A stretch of DNA of 64,000 nt from UBA2185 sp964564625 (GCA_964564625.1 CAZMBE010000013.1:17828-81827), one strand, 5' to 3'; positions 37,145 to 46,361 are shown, counted from the stretch's first letter. Program-made: numbers and translations. Notes: generated from the letters alone by a model not told the origin.

Positions 37145-37429
37145 ATGGATAAGGATACGAAGAAAACGGCTATCCAGATGGCATATGCCAGCAGTGTGGG
37201 CATTGCCATGGTGCTCTTGATCTTCGGAGGTCTTTGGCTCGGCATCAAGGTTGACGAATCGTTTGGAACCGGATATACATTTACTATCATTTTTGTATTG
37301 ATTGGTATTATCGCCGGCTTCCGAAATTTATATCAACTGGTGAAGAAAATTTCCCGGAATGAAAAACCGGTAATTAAGTATCTGAAAAGTGAACCCCATA
37401 GAAAGAGACCCCCTCCAAAAGAAACTTGA
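37145..37429 (+). CDS. atpZ: AtpZ/AtpI-family ATP synthase accessory protein
   Basis: A 94-residue membrane protein with two helices (ASSVGIAMVLLIFGGLWLGI and FTIIFVLIGIIAGFRNLYQL). AtpZ and AtpI help assemble the c-ring and may conduct Mg or Ca. I start at ATG 37145, with AAGGAG upstream; an in-frame start at 37124 lacks one. The last 41 bases overlap the next gene. Confidence 0.85.
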   Translation: MDKDTKKTAIQMAYASSVGIAMVLLIFGGLWLGIKVDESFGTGYTFTIIFVLIGIIAGFRNLYQLVKKISRNEKPVIKYLKSEPHRKRPPPKET

Positions 37430-37784
37430 GATAACAAACTGGATCATCATGGGCATATTGCTCATGCTCAGCGCAATCTTTATGCCTTTCAAGTTCACTC
37501 TCGGCATGGTGCTGGGCGGTTTCATAAGCATTGTGAATTTTCACTGGTTGGAGAGGGATTTACGAAGCGTATTCGGCAAGCTTTCGGAGAGGTCTGGTTC
37601 GTTTCTCATGGTTAAATATTTCCTGAGGTTTGCCGTTACCGGCGTTGCCCTGTACTTTATCATTACGGGGAATATCGTTGATATTGTAGGCTTACTGGTC
37701 GGGCTTTCGACAGTAGTTATTACGATGGTAGTTACCGCAATCGCGGCTTTTTCAAAAAAAAATTGTGTTGAGGAGGTCAGTTAA
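37389..37784 (+). CDS. atpI: ATP synthase protein I
   Basis: A 131-residue protein with four hydrophobic segments (for example IIMGILLMLSAIFMPF and FTLGMVLGGFISIVNFHWLE), as in AtpI, an assembly factor for the F0 ring. The GTG start lies inside atpZ. It precedes atpB by five bases. Confidence 0.82.
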   Translation: MNPIERDPLQKKLEITNWIIMGILLMLSAIFMPFKFTLGMVLGGFISIVNFHWLERDLRSVFGKLSERSGSFLMVKYFLRFAVTGVALYFIITGNIVDIVGLLVGLSTVVITMVVTAIAAFSKKNCVEEVS

Positions 37785-37789
37785 AAAAG

Positions 37790-38455
37790 ATGCATGCTCT
37801 TTCATTTTTTGAATTCCTTGCGAGAGATTTTCACATTCCGACTCACGTGTCTTACGCATGGCTTGTTATGGTGTTCCTTATCGTGTGCGCCTATCTGGCG
37901 ACGCGGCACATAGATGTCTTCCCGAGCAAATTCCAGAATTTTATGGAAGTCGTTATCGGCGGTATCGATAACCTGGTAAATGATACGATGGGGCACGAAG
38001 GAAGGAAGTTTTTCCCCCTTATTGCCACAATAACACTTTTTATCCTCATATCGAACCTTCTGGGACTTGTCCCCGGATTTGAATCACCGACGGCCAACTT
38101 GAACACTAACTTATCCATGGCGCTCGTAGTTTTCGTCTTGACTCATATCATTGGCGTGAAGGTACATGGACCTAAGTATATAAAGCAGTTCCTTGGACCG
38201 GTATGGTGGTTGTCATGGCTTATTTTACCCATCGAAATTATCAGCCATTTGGTGCGTCCCGTATCACTTACGGTCCGGTTATTCGGAAACATCGAGGGCG
38301 GGCATATTGTGGTGGCCGTGTTATTCTTGTTGGCCCCCTGGTTTATCCCGTTGCCGATTCTCGGACTCAAGATATTCATCTCCGTAATCCAGACCCTTGT
38401 TTTCATGCTACTGTCCATGATGTATATCGTGGGTGCCATGGAAGAAGCACATTAA
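37790..38455 (+). CDS. atpB: F0F1 ATP synthase subunit a
   Basis: The 221-residue subunit a forms the proton or sodium half-channels next to the c ring. The essential arginine lies in SLTVRLFGNIEGGHIVV (the more usual motif is LFGNIxAGH). Five or six hydrophobic helices are visible. The gene is followed almost at once by a terminator rather than by atpE, so the c subunit must be encoded elsewhere. Confidence 0.93.
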   Translation: MHALSFFEFLARDFHIPTHVSYAWLVMVFLIVCAYLATRHIDVFPSKFQNFMEVVIGGIDNLVNDTMGHEGRKFFPLIATITLFILISNLLGLVPGFESPTANLNTNLSMALVVFVLTHIIGVKVHGPKYIKQFLGPVWWLSWLILPIEIISHLVRPVSLTVRLFGNIEGGHIVVAVLFLLAPWFIPLPILGLKIFISVIQTLVFMLLSMMYIVGAMEEAH

Positions 38456-38481
38456 AACTCTTCAACATGTACATTAATAGA

Positions 38482-38518
38482 AAAGGGGCCAAACCTGTGA
38501 ATGGTGAGGCCCCTTTTT
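38482..38518 (+). terminator. Intrinsic terminator after atpB
   Basis: AAAGGGGCC and GGCCCCTTT form a perfect stem and a T-run follows (38511-38519). This closes the atpZ-atpI-atpB unit. Confidence 0.9.
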
Positions 38519-38740
38519 TACTGCATATGGAGGGGTTGTGGTGTTTGCAGGGCAGTTTACGAAAAATGCCAGAATGCCCCGCCCTGAAGGCAGGAAGTTT
38601 CACGCCGTTTTGGGCGCCTCTCATGTTCACGGACAGTCGTTTCACACGGAGGCTGTCGGGTGAAAAAGTCCGGTCTAAAGACTGCCTTCATGTCTTACGG
38701 TATCCTTCCACCTCTTTTCTTCTTTTGTGTTCATTACGCC

Positions 38741-39601
38741 TCATTGCAGAGATGGGGGAGGGGGCTTCCCTATAGTCAGAATCTTGGAGACACCGCCCGG
38801 GTTATAGGGGAGCAATTCATAGTTTTCGCACCCTGCGGCTCTCACAAAGTTGGCTATTTGCTCCAGGTTTTCCTTGGTTGCCGTGATGCCCGGTACAAGG
38901 GGTGTTCTTGGAACAATTATCTCCTTTCGGTTATCTGCCATGGAGATGAAGTTATCCAGTATTCTCTCGTTTCCCACACCTGTGTATTCCCTGTGTTTTT
39001 GCGCATCGAACAGCTTAATGTCATAAAAAACAAGATCGATAAAGGGGATCAATTTCCGCCTGAACTCTTGCATATCGAAGAAACCTGATGTCTGGATCGC
39101 GATGTGGATGCTGTTTTGTTTCAACTCCCGCATTAGTTCACTGAGATAATCCATGTGGAGCGCGGGCTCTCCTCCGGAAAACGTTACCCCGCCACAGGAT
39201 GTCTCATAAAAGAACCTGTCCTTCAGCAACTCTTTTAGCAGCTCTTTTCCGGTATAATGTTTTCCCACTATTTTCAGTGCCGTGGATGGACATTTTTCTG
39301 CGCAAACCCCGCATGCACCGCACCTTTCCCTTATAATCCTGCCGGGGTAGTCCATGCGTGCGGCATTTTCCGGACAGAATCTTTCACAGTCCCCGCAGTG
39401 TACGCAGAGGAGCGGGTGGAAAGCTATTTCCGCTTCCTGTCGAATGGATTCAGGATTCTGGCACCACATACACGAGAGGGGACAACCCTTGAGGAAAACC
39501 GTGGTCCTTATCCCAGGACCATCATCGAGCGCGAACCGGTGAATATCAAATATGAGGGGCTCTGCAGAGCACGTCTCCGGCTGAAAATCGGGGGGAATCA
39601 T
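38741..39601 (-). CDS. Glycyl radical enzyme activating enzyme (radical SAM)
   Basis: A 286-residue activase that generates the glycyl radical on its partner using SAM. The radical-SAM triad is CPLSCMWC, preceded by DGPGIRTTVFLKG. Between it and the SAM-binding TFSGGEPALH lies a two-cluster ferredoxin insert (CVHCGDCERFCP and CGACGVCAEKCP), typical of PFL-like activases of the benzylsuccinate, glycerol and choline lines. ATG 39601 is favoured over the GTG at 39616, which has no SD. It is the last gene of the GRE operon. Confidence 0.92.
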   Translation of the reverse strand: MIPPDFQPETCSAEPLIFDIHRFALDDGPGIRTTVFLKGCPLSCMWCQNPESIRQEAEIAFHPLLCVHCGDCERFCPENAARMDYPGRIIRERCGACGVCAEKCPSTALKIVGKHYTGKELLKELLKDRFFYETSCGGVTFSGGEPALHMDYLSELMRELKQNSIHIAIQTSGFFDMQEFRRKLIPFIDLVFYDIKLFDAQKHREYTGVGNERILDNFISMADNRKEIIVPRTPLVPGITATKENLEQIANFVRAAGCENYELLPYNPGGVSKILTIGKPPPPSLQ

Positions 39602-39678
39602 AAGATGGTACCTCACTCAATATGCCTGAGGCCTTGCACCTCCTTTCGGCGGGGCATAAGGAATATATATGGGAGGCG

Positions 39679-40137
39679 CTAAGGTCGTGCAAAGGGTTTC
39701 TGCGCCATCAGCTTCAAATGATTTGCCATATAGGCAAACTTATAGAGATAATTGAGATTGCCATCAATGCTCACATCCTGTCGCAGTATGGCATTCAGTA
39801 TGTCTGGCTTGGGTGAGAAGATAAAACTCCTCAAGGCCGCAGGGTTCTTGAAAATAATAGTAATATTGGGGCTGTCTATAGCCCCGTCATGTACTTCCAT
39901 TTTTCCGTTTTTGAAAACAGCTGCCGCTGAAAATGCGTTATCCTTGCTCCGGAAAAGATAGGTGCCGTGAAAATTCTCTATGTTCGTTCGGTATTTGCTG
40001 TTGACCACAAATATAAGACTCATGCTTGTAAGGAGTATTTTCAGAATTTCTTCTGTGAAATCTGATTCAAGCCCCTGGAGCAGTTTTTCCATGGCTGTTT
40101 TTGCCTTATTCGATGCATTTGCGATTTCCTCTAACAT
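39679..40137 (-). CDS. SCP2-like (sterol carrier) domain protein
   Basis: The 152-residue protein has an acidic N-terminal helix, then a segment (about 60-150) with KYRTNIENFHGTYLFRS, PNITIIFKNPAALRSFIF and VSIDGNLNYLYKFAYMANHL, which resembles SCP2 hydrophobic-ligand-binding domains. It sits between the GRE and its activase, which suggests a role with a greasy substrate or membrane lipid. That role is an inference. A clear GGAG precedes the ATG. Confidence 0.6.
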   Translation of the reverse strand: MLEEIANASNKAKTAMEKLLQGLESDFTEEILKILLTSMSLIFVVNSKYRTNIENFHGTYLFRSKDNAFSAAAVFKNGKMEVHDGAIDSPNITIIFKNPAALRSFIFSPKPDILNAILRQDVSIDGNLNYLYKFAYMANHLKLMAQKPFARP

Positions 40138-40191
40138 ATATTCTCCTTTACCCTCCTTAATTCTTCGGGAGCAGATTTTGATCGAAAGCCG

Positions 40192-42499
40192 TCATGGATT
40201 TGTTTTCTTATCCGGCAAAGGATTCGCGTTCCCGGTGCGAATGTCATATTCCGTTCTCGTGATGATTTCGTCCTTCATTGTCTCATTTAAATCCCGGAAG
40301 TACGCGGAGTATCCGGACACCCTTACCAGAAGTTCCGGATATTTGTCCGGATTATTTTTGGCATCCATGAGGGTTTCATAGGAGATGATATTGAACTGTA
40401 CGTGCATTCCTCCGCTCCGGAAATACGATTCAATGGCGGCTCCGAAATTTTGTATATCCAAGCTGCCTTGTATGATTGGGAATTTAAGATTCAAGGCCTC
40501 GCCGCCCGGTATACAAAGACTGTCGAGCCCTCCCACCGCTCTCAGGCATGTTGTCAATTCCTTCGTTGCCTGAGATACCGGGGTTATACCACTAGCAAAT
40601 GCAGTGCATGCTTTTCTTCCGTTGGGCAGTGCACCGGTGAGCTTCCCCTGTCCGGCATGGTTGGTTGTGGTCCAGTAGGCAGGCCGGTATTTCCCTCCCC
40701 GGTAATTTGTATGGCGCTGATATATTTCATAGACAAAGCGGATGAGGTTGCGGGAATTTTTGATCGCATGAGGATCATCCGTGCCGTATTTCGGTGCCTT
40801 ATGGATAAGGTAGGCATGGAGTTTTTCATAGCCGCTAAAGTCCGCATTCAGGGCTTTCAGAAGATCGCCGAAACTGCATACCTTGTCAATGAACACCGCT
40901 TTCTCAATGGCGGAAAGCGAATCCGCCGTGTCGGCAAAACCGATGTGGGTCGCGCCGGAAGAATTGTAAAGGGCGCCTCCGAAAATCAGGTCTCTGCCCT
41001 TTTCCATCGGTCCCTCGAAAAGCGCCGAAAGCAGCGGTGTGGGCATTATCTCCTGATGCACGAGACCAAAATATTCGTTGAGTTGGATCGCCTGCTCTAT
41101 AAGCCATGCCAGTTGACTTTTAAACGCCTCCCAGAACTCTTCAAACGTCTTGAACTGAGTCGGGTCGCCGGATTCAAAGCTGATTACTTCATCACCTGTT
41201 ACGGGTCTCCTGCCGTTATACAATGCCAATTCCAGAGCGGAGACGATATTCAGCAGAATGGAGCTCGATGAATCATAACTCTTTCCCGCAGATGCCAGCT
41301 CCACGCATCCGATTATGGCGTAATCCCGTGCGTGCTCCGTGTTTGTCCCCTGGTTTTCGAGAGTCTTGATATCGACAATATCGTTATGAAACGCCGGGAC
41401 GGCCTTTGTCGTTGCAATCACCTCCGCTACGCGGTCACGATACTCCCGGGTGTTTTTTTCGTACTGATAGCGGGCATTCATGTTCGGATCCCGTGTTCTT
41501 AAAAGTTCTGTGATCCGCAACATGATGTAGGTCAGGTCGTTCACGGCATCTTCGCCGTTTTCATCAATTCCTCCCACTGTCACGGCGGGTACGGTTCCTG
41601 CGCCACCCCAGAGTTCTTCCGCGGTTTCAGGGACCAGATTGGTATTATCATTGAGCTTCAGCCACAGGCACCCGACAAGTTCGGCTGCTTCCTCTATTGT
41701 CAACGCGCCGTTTTCGATCTCGTTTTTGTAATACGGATACAGTATCTGGTCGAGCCTTCCCGGGCTCATGGCCATGTTGATGTTCTCCGCGTGAACTGCC
41801 ACCTGGGCAAGCCACAGGGAGTTGACGGCTTCACGGAATGTCCGGGCGGGTTGTGCCGGAACCCGTGCACAGACTTCCGACATCTTGAGATAATTGTTCT
41901 GCCGGAGCGCATCGGTCTCTGCCAGCGCCAATGCGGCGGTCTTCTCACTGAGTTTGCGCGCGTAGTTTTTTATCCCTTCCATAGCTATGATGACGGCTTC
42001 ATAAAAAGCCAGTTGCTGTGCAGTTTCAGCAGCAGGCGCACCGGCGTTTTTTAACCGTGTCTTATGCCCTGATGCCTCGGCAATAATTCCGTCCAGTCCC
42101 TTTTCCAGGATGATTTTGTAACAGGGGACTGTATGGGAAATGCAGCCCGCCTTGCCGGCAATGAAGAAAATGATGCGCTCNNNNNNNNNNNNNNNNNNNN
42201 NNNNNNNNNNNNNNNNNNNNNNNNNNNNNNNNNNNNNNNNNNNNNNNNNNNNNNNNNNNNNNNNNNNNNNNNNNNNNNNNCTTGTTCGAAAGGAAATAGT
42301 TCACCGCCTTCGCATACCGGGTCTCCATCGGTTCTTCCTCAGAAGACATGTCCCTTAAGTATCTGGTAACATACCGGGCCCGCTCGATACACACCTCGGA
42401 CTTTGCCTGCACGCATGCATCGCGCAGCAGTTTCAGGCGCGGCATGCTGTCCAGCGTAATATCTTCCAAACGCAAATCATTCAAAATTACTGTTCCCAT
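40192..42499 (-). CDS. Glycyl radical enzyme (PFL family), interrupted by an assembly gap
   Basis: A glycyl radical enzyme of about 735 visible residues plus an unsequenced stretch. Before the gap, 73 residues match the GRE N-terminus (LLRDACVQAKSEVCIERARY). After it, 662 residues stay open to the stop and include the thiyl-radical cysteine in IIGCVELASAGKSYDSSSS and the glycyl loop RVSGYSAYFRDLNE. The apparent frame change is caused only by the N-run; both flanks end on whole codons. The substrate class (dehydratase, decarboxylase or fumarate-adding) cannot be told from the motifs seen. Neighbours are an activase, an SCP2-like protein and an unknown protein. Confidence 0.9.
42181..42280. other. 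Assembly gap of 100 N
   Basis: One hundred unresolved bases inside the glycyl radical enzyme gene. The true length is unknown. Compared with the family, several dozen residues around the conserved ELIVGxxT-type segment are missing from view. Confidence 0.98.
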
Positions 42500-42521
42500 G
42501 ATTTACTCCTTTTGATGTTCT

Positions 42522-44321
42522 TTACACGTTCGTAAGATCAAAACCGATATTCAGGCGTATCTGATGCCACTCACCATCCATAAGGAGAAAATATCCGAAG
42601 TTGGCGTATTTGTAAAGTGACGGATCTGCCGCAGGGTCATATGGTATCAGGATTTCTGTGGCATACATGAGTTGGCCGAGATAGAGTCCCGAGGCTATTT
42701 TCACAATTTCGTCGATACAATAACAATCCGGAATGATGGTTTTTAATTTCGGCCAGCGGTAATTGAACTGATAGACATCCTTTCCCTGGCAGTTCTCATT
42801 CACTGATTTTGCCTGATGGGCAATGAAAAAGAAATTCTTAATGTCGTATCCAAACCTCAGCGCCTCATCCGGCGGTACGGTTTCAGTCCATACATCAGCG
42901 ATGTTCATCAGCCTGCCTACGAATTTTTCTTTGAACGTGCGGAGTGACTGGGTATTCGCCCCCCATCGTGTGGGCAGTTCCTCCTTTTCGTATCCGTCTG
43001 TCATCTCTTCCAGGCGTTCCCTGGTGATTTCTGCAAAAGACTTCCCCGTCCACGTGCTGAAATTCCTTACCAGGCTTGTCCACGCCAGATTGATCGTGTT
43101 GAAATCAAAAAATTTTAACATTCCTTCCGCGTGCCAGCTTACCAGTGCGCCGCGGTAATGTCCCTCCATATCTCTGACCCCCACCCCCCGATTAAATATT
43201 TCCTGAAGGCGCAGAAAATATGGCGAGTCATTGTCCATGCCGCCGTGCAATGCATCGGAATAATCTTTAAAGAGATGCATGATGCTCGGTTTGTTCTTCA
43301 TATCCGCCCGAATCAATGCGAGGATGGTATCGTTACACATGCGTGGAGTCGGTTCCTCGAAGGTGAATGTTGAAAATTTCGGAAGGTTGAAGGAAGGCAC
43401 GGCATGGGAATCCACCATGCCCGGAGCGGTTTCCGGGATATCAAGAAAAGGAAAAAGTCTGCGGGCCTCCATATTCCATGTCTTGTCAAAAAGCACAAAA
43501 TAACCGAAATGCTGATAGTCGTAATCCGGGACAGGACATGCCGGATCATAATCCCGGAGAAGATGTTTTGTGGAAAACAAGAGTTGACCCAAATACAGCC
43601 CCTCGGCAATCTGCACCAGTTCATCGATAAGCCAGCAGAGAGGTACACTATTGCCGAGATTCTTCCAGCGGTAGTTTAGCTGGAACACCTCCCGGTTCAA
43701 GCCGTGGTACACAGAAGGACCTTTTGCTGCGATAAAATTGCCGCCGTTTTTTTCATGACCGTAATTTTTTTGCTCCTCCTGCGGGGCTGGATTAAGCCCG
43801 ATCCACAAGTTTAAAACGTGAAAAGAAAGGACATTCAGGATTTTGAATTCAATCTTGTTAAAGTGATTAATGCCACGGAATACCCTGCCTTCGGGTCTGA
43901 ATGCCCCGAGTGTAATGGCATCAAGGTCTTGAGAAGTTGTAGGGGTAAAACTTTTTCCTACCCATGGATCTTTATCGTGAAGGGTGGCCCCCCATAAAAC
44001 TTGTAGGATATTTCCAATTGAGGCAAGGTTTTCTTCCTGGTCGCCTGTCCTTAAGCATAGGGCGACACCGTAGAAGTGACCTTCCACCTCGTTCGGTGTC
44101 ATGCCGAATTGGAAAAGCTTTGCCATCTTGTCAAACTGTACGGCCGCATGGTCCGGGCTTGTCCCCAGTTCTTCCATATATTGCTTCAGTAGTTCCAAAA
44201 TGGATGCCTTACCCGTGAGGTCTTGTTGAATTTGTTCCAGGAAGGCATCCCTCGGATCATACCCGAATTGGAATGTCCAGGCGGTGAATTTCTTGAGCAT
44301 ACCGGAATCGCTGTTTCCCAT
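42522..44321 (-). CDS. Unrecognised protein of two tandem homologous halves, in GRE operon
   Basis: The 599-residue soluble protein is unrecognised. It is built of two related copies, about residues 1-305 and 310-599. Shared landmarks in each half are EGHFYGVAL / EGHYRGALV, WVGKSFTPTT / WTGKSFAEIT, VFQLNYRWKNLGNSVP / VYQFNYRWPKLKTIIP, and IDELVQIAEGLYLGQLLF / IDEIVKIASGLYLGQLMY, each followed by YDPA and an FGYF(V/L)L strand. The His in EGH and the NYRW block could be functional. It is the first intact gene of the operon with the GRE 22 bases downstream. There is no signal peptide or membrane helix. A standalone lipid- or redox-linked role is conceivable but unproved. Confidence 0.75.
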   Translation of the reverse strand: MGNSDSGMLKKFTAWTFQFGYDPRDAFLEQIQQDLTGKASILELLKQYMEELGTSPDHAAVQFDKMAKLFQFGMTPNEVEGHFYGVALCLRTGDQEENLASIGNILQVLWGATLHDKDPWVGKSFTPTTSQDLDAITLGAFRPEGRVFRGINHFNKIEFKILNVLSFHVLNLWIGLNPAPQEEQKNYGHEKNGGNFIAAKGPSVYHGLNREVFQLNYRWKNLGNSVPLCWLIDELVQIAEGLYLGQLLFSTKHLLRDYDPACPVPDYDYQHFGYFVLFDKTWNMEARRLFPFLDIPETAPGMVDSHAVPSFNLPKFSTFTFEEPTPRMCNDTILALIRADMKNKPSIMHLFKDYSDALHGGMDNDSPYFLRLQEIFNRGVGVRDMEGHYRGALVSWHAEGMLKFFDFNTINLAWTSLVRNFSTWTGKSFAEITRERLEEMTDGYEKEELPTRWGANTQSLRTFKEKFVGRLMNIADVWTETVPPDEALRFGYDIKNFFFIAHQAKSVNENCQGKDVYQFNYRWPKLKTIIPDCYCIDEIVKIASGLYLGQLMYATEILIPYDPAADPSLYKYANFGYFLLMDGEWHQIRLNIGFDLTNV

Positions 44322-44373
44322 GATCTATTTTCTCTCCTTTTTTAATGTTCCCGGTCCGGGTATCACAGGTATC

Positions 44374-44505
44374 TCACAAAACAATATCCTTCCTTCTAAT
44401 GTTTGGATTTTCCAGTCCCCGGGTAAAACTCGTGAAGAGGGGTAGAATACCTGTAGCGTTCACTGCCATGAAAATAGCAAAAAAGCAGAGCCAGAATTTA
44501 TGCAT
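44374..44505 (-). pseudogene. Fragment of a MarC-family membrane protein
   Basis: The 43-codon frame reads HKFWLCFFAIFMAVNATG then ILPLFTSFTRGL, the recognisable first membrane helix of MarC-type proteins, which normally run to about 200 residues. The frame stops after RRKDIVL, so the rest is gone. It lies about 50 bases upstream of the duplicated-half protein on the same strand. It may be a decayed gene or a leader peptide. Confidence 0.5.
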
Positions 44506-44914
44506 GTGATCAGGGCCTGATATACGAGATTGTGCTATAGTGTATGGGTGTCAATACGGGAGACCGGGATAAACGAGGCAACCATTATGTGCTGGACATT
44601 TCGGTAGAAGGTGTCGGCTCTTTTCCCGCCCTTCCCATAACGGCAAATAGTGTTTAAAATTTAATTTCTCATGACACTATAAGGAATAGCTATACATACT
44701 ACAATGAATAATTATGAAAAACATTTATGATTCTTTATCAATGTAGTAATATAATAAACCATCATTATGGGAAATACAACGATAAACATTCAACACTGGC
44801 ATTGTGGCATGATACCTGTGTGCGTCCGGTGTTGAGGAAATGGGGTGTCATGAACCCCTTTTGGATCATGATACCTGCTAATCATTATTCATATTGAATG
44901 GAAGAGGGTGCCAT
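44506..44914. other. Intergenic region upstream of GRE operon and VOC gene
   Basis: An AT-rich divergent region that should hold the promoters of both flanking units. I see no gene. CATGATACCTG occurs twice (about 44809 and 44868) and GGGGT/ACCCC with TTTT at 44842-44862 makes a short terminator-like hairpin. Confidence 0.4.
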
Positions 44915-45283
44915 ATGCCGAAAGTTGTTCATTTTAATCTCAGTGCGGATGATCCGGAGCGGGCAATCGAATTTTATCAAAGCGTGTTTGGCTGGAAAAT
45001 CAGGAAATGGGACAGCCCTGCCGAGTATTGGCACATAACGACCGGTGATGAGGATGAATTTGGTATTGACGGTGGCCTGGTGAAACGGGCCAAGCCTTCA
45101 GAAACTACGACAAATATAATCCATATCCCTTCGGTGGATGAATTCACAAGAAAGATCGAGGCGGCGGGAGGAAAGATCGCAGGACCAAAGAGGCCAATAC
45201 CGGGGACGGGTTATCTTGTCAAATGTAGGGATACAGAAGGGAACACTTTTGAAATACTGGAGGTTGATGAATCTGCAAAATGA
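44915..45283 (+). CDS. VOC (glyoxalase-like) family protein
   Basis: A 122-residue single VOC domain, MPKVVHFNLSADDPERAIEF at the start, FYQSVFGWKIRKWDSPAEYW, and the closing NTFEILEVDES. These proteins bind a divalent metal and act on diverse small molecules; I cannot choose among them. ATG 44915 is preceded by GAAGAGGG. Confidence 0.82.
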   Translation: MPKVVHFNLSADDPERAIEFYQSVFGWKIRKWDSPAEYWHITTGDEDEFGIDGGLVKRAKPSETTTNIIHIPSVDEFTRKIEAAGGKIAGPKRPIPGTGYLVKCRDTEGNTFEILEVDESAK

Positions 45284-45424
45284 CAGCACTGCTTCCCCGG
45301 ACTCGGCCCGACCCTAGTTGCGACTTTGCCGGAGGTCCACACATTTCGTTTGACGCAAAAACCTGGTTGATATGGTATGAAATATGTGTAAATATTAGGG
45401 ATACATTAAAAACAGGAGGGAAAA

Positions 45425-45658
45425 ATGAAAAGATTGATGATAGCAGTTGTATTCGTTGGGTTGATTTTATCTGGCTGTGCGAGCGCTACGGGCCCTAAAT
45501 GGTGTAAGCCCGGTGCAACGAGTGATGACTACGTGAGAGATCGTTCCGATTGTCATGGGGCACTTCGAGGTACTGGAAAGATAAAACATGACTTCAAGTT
45601 TTTTATGTCTCAATGCCTGAAGGAAAAGGGCTGGAGCGAGTGTAAAAAGGAGGAGTAG
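45425..45658 (+). CDS. Small predicted lipoprotein
   Basis: A 77-residue protein with a signal peptide and lipobox (LILSGCASATGPKWCKPG), followed by a short cysteine-containing tail (SDCHGAL...CLKEKGWSECK). The pattern is that of the short outer-membrane lipoproteins with a W-x-C start to the mature chain. AGGAGG precedes the ATG. The function is unknown. Confidence 0.75.
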   Translation: MKRLMIAVVFVGLILSGCASATGPKWCKPGATSDDYVRDRSDCHGALRGTGKIKHDFKFFMSQCLKEKGWSECKKEE

Positions 45659-45798
45659 TTGCACCTGTTTCCGACTTTACGAGCCGGTAATCTCTTTCAA
45701 CTAAACGTTGACAGGCATATTACTATTTGCGTAATTTCACAATCCATAAGCCCCTATCAAGTCTTGTTTAATACTTACCTGTCGAAATAGTAAGTATT

Positions 45799-46020
45799 TT
45801 AATGATTCTCGACATTCATACACAATCGAACTATGTCCATGAGCTTGTTTTCCGGCAACGGCGAAAGATGATGAACTTTTTTACAGCAGGGCGTATGTTT
45901 TATATTGCGACAGCTGAGAGCCCCTGCTCCGATGATTTTGTTAACAGCTTCGTCATCATCGTGTGCATCAACCATTATTACATGAAGGCAAGGGAAAGGG
46001 CATGAAAATGTGTAGACCAT
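45799..46020 (-). CDS. Small cysteine-rich protein
   Basis: A 73-residue protein starting MVYTFSCPFPCLHVIMVDAH and ending near MDIVRLCMNVENH. The CPFP start, an acidic repeat (DDDEAVNKIIGAG) and a CC pair recall small DUF1059-like or zinc-ribbon proteins. ATG 46020 is chosen because AAGGA lies nine bases upstream, whereas ATG 46029 is adjacent to it. It lies in a run of short genes on the same strand. Confidence 0.55.
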   Translation of the reverse strand: MVYTFSCPFPCLHVIMVDAHDDDEAVNKIIGAGALSCRNIKHTPCCKKVHHLSPLPENKLMDIVRLCMNVENH

Positions 46021-46032
46021 AACTCTCATTCC

Positions 46033-46182
46033 TTACATAATTGGCATGGCGTTTCTATTGCCCGCCTCTGTCTTCTTGTGGATTTCAAACCGCTTTACAT
46101 TTTTAACCACTTCAACAGAGCGTTTTTGTATCACCAGCATGTCCGGTTCATAACTAATTTTGTAATTTACGGGCAGTTTCAT
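46033..46182 (-). CDS. 49-residue protein, coupled to SAP-like gene
   Basis: A 49-residue basic protein (MKLPVNYKISYEPDMLVIQK at the start) that I do not recognise. The start ATG overlaps the TGA of the upstream gene (ATGA, 46182-46179), which argues that it is translated. Confidence 0.5.
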   Translation of the reverse strand: MKLPVNYKISYEPDMLVIQKRSVEVVKNVKRFEIHKKTEAGNRNAMPIM

Positions 46183-46361
46183 CTTCCGTTTGTGCAGTCC
46201 TTCTTCCAAAGACAATCATTCTCACATGTGTCCTTCGTGCGAAAACACGGTTCGTATCCTTCCTTGATCTGGATCTCACGGACAATATCCTGTTTTGAGC
46301 GTATAACACCCATATTTACTCCCCACGTCTTTGCAATCTCACGTATTTCATGCATTTTCAT
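46179..46361 (-). CDS. Small SAP/Rho-N-like protein
   Basis: A 60-residue protein, MKMHEIREIAKTWGVNMGVI, then SKQDIVREIQIKEG, like the SAP/Rho N-terminal helix-extension-helix that binds nucleic acid, and a cysteine tail (CFRTKDTCENDCLWKKDC) with the four cysteines of a probable metal knuckle. GGGAGGA lies seven bases upstream of ATG 46361. The next gene overlaps its stop. Confidence 0.68.
   Translation of the reverse strand: MKMHEIREIAKTWGVNMGVIRSKQDIVREIQIKEGYEPCFRTKDTCENDCLWKKDCTNGR

Noticed and set aside
38660..39088. 142-codon plus-strand frame
   Set aside because: It runs antisense over the radical-SAM activase gene, which has clear motifs, and has none itself.
40192..42499. Broken or frameshifted glycyl radical enzyme gene
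   Set aside because: The change of frame falls exactly at the 100-N gap, and both flanks read in whole codons with the expected motifs.
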